Source: an uncultured Pelagimonas sp. (GTDB taxonomy: Bacteria > Pseudomonadota > Alphaproteobacteria > Rhodobacterales > Rhodobacteraceae). From it: a stretch of DNA of 33,361 nt. Position numbers and translations under genes: made by a program. Below, in pieces: positions 33,263 through 33,361 of the stretch (position 1 is its first letter; each line of letters starts with the position of its first letter). The notes below the pieces were generated by a model. It was given only the letters and a program-made list of their open reading frames with translations. It did no database searches and had not been told where the DNA came from. The stretch lies in assembly GCA_947499735.1 (NCBI GenBank), contig CANMPP010000013.1:1-33361 (forward strand), read 5' to 3'.

Positions 33263-33361
33263 CGGTTGCGGCGAGAGCGATTGCGGACAGGAAGACCTTG
33301 GTGCAGCGGTCATAGCGGGTTGCGACTCGCCTCCAGTCTTTGAGCCTGCCGAACATGATCT
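33236..33361 (-). mobile_element. IS5-family insertion sequence, transposase-end side (partial)
   Basis: The IS starts with GGGTCAGGATTCATAACC at 33236, sharing GGGTCAGGA with the copy end at 75-67, and is preceded by TA. It carries the 3' end of the transposase gene and leaves the window. Confidence 0.75.
33246..33361 (-). CDS. IS5-family transposase, last 37 codons
   Basis: On the minus strand the frame reads IMFGRLKDWRRVATRYDRC, then TKVFLSAIALAATVIYWL and stop (33248-33246). This is the highly conserved C-terminus of IS5-family DDE transposases, with the R-x-x-x-R-Y-D-R-C pattern. The catalytic residues lie outside the window. The stop is only 10 bp from the IS end. Together with the Met-Ser-Asp-Leu start at 12-1 it suggests one intact transposase gene spanning the closed ends of the window. 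Confidence 0.9.
   Translation of the reverse strand, partial: IMFGRLKDWRRVATRYDRCTKVFLSAIALAATVIYWL

Noticed and set aside
1-33361. tRNA or rRNA genes
   Set aside because: No cloverleaf-like or rRNA-like sequence was noticed on either strand.

Overview
The window looks like an accessory plasmid of an alphaproteobacterium, most likely a marine Rhodobacteraceae (Roseobacter group) species. The grounds are a repABC replication/partition operon, a chimeric VirD4 remnant, a methyltransferase/strawberry-notch helicase of the kind common on Rhodobacterales and Rhizobiales plasmids, a ParB-like plasmid protein, and fragments of an IS5-type element. Family names come from recognised motifs and remembered families; no search was run.

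Layout. (1) Positions 1-75 and 33236-33361 are the two opposite ends of what looks like one IS5-family element: the start codon end of the transposase on the left and its last 37 codons on the right, both on the minus strand. The flanks share a TA, and removing the IS joins the hydrolase gene at the right edge in frame to the reading frame at 78-323. This suggests a circular replicon cut inside a single IS copy. (2) 320-670: two tiny genes. (3) 1087-7642: a small-molecule redox/detoxification cluster of a GST, a PNPOx-FNR flavoreductase, two LysR regulators and four NTF2-like proteins, one of them with an amber codon. (4) 8223-10754: a scar in which a nucleotidyltransferase is fused to a VirD4 tail, then a DUF2493 gene. 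(5) 11417-12319: an Abi-family protein. (6) 12613-19855: a plasmid backbone module on the minus strand, running from a ParB-like pseudogene through DUF3085/DUF6927-like genes, a lone RelB/DinJ antitoxin and a Phd/PemK toxin-antitoxin pair to a truncated strawberry-notch helicase and a DUF736-like gene. (7) 20367-23890: repC, repB and repA on the minus strand, with two identical 14-bp palindromes (probable parS sites) and a probable antisense counter-transcript RNA in the repB-repC gap. (8) 24661-33235: a defence island on the plus strand, made of a frameshifted wHTH-Fic gene, a three-gene TerB / ATPase / helicase operon matching the Shango anti-phage system (sngABC), and a SERAC1-like alpha/beta hydrolase broken by the IS.

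How it works together. repABC maintains the plasmid and the toxin-antitoxin pair may stabilise it. Conjugation genes survive only as remnants. The cargo is a redox cluster and a phage-defence island. Decay is visible in many places: three in-frame TAG codons, one frameshift, two chimeric deletion junctions and one IS insertion. The core sngABC operon and repABC are intact.
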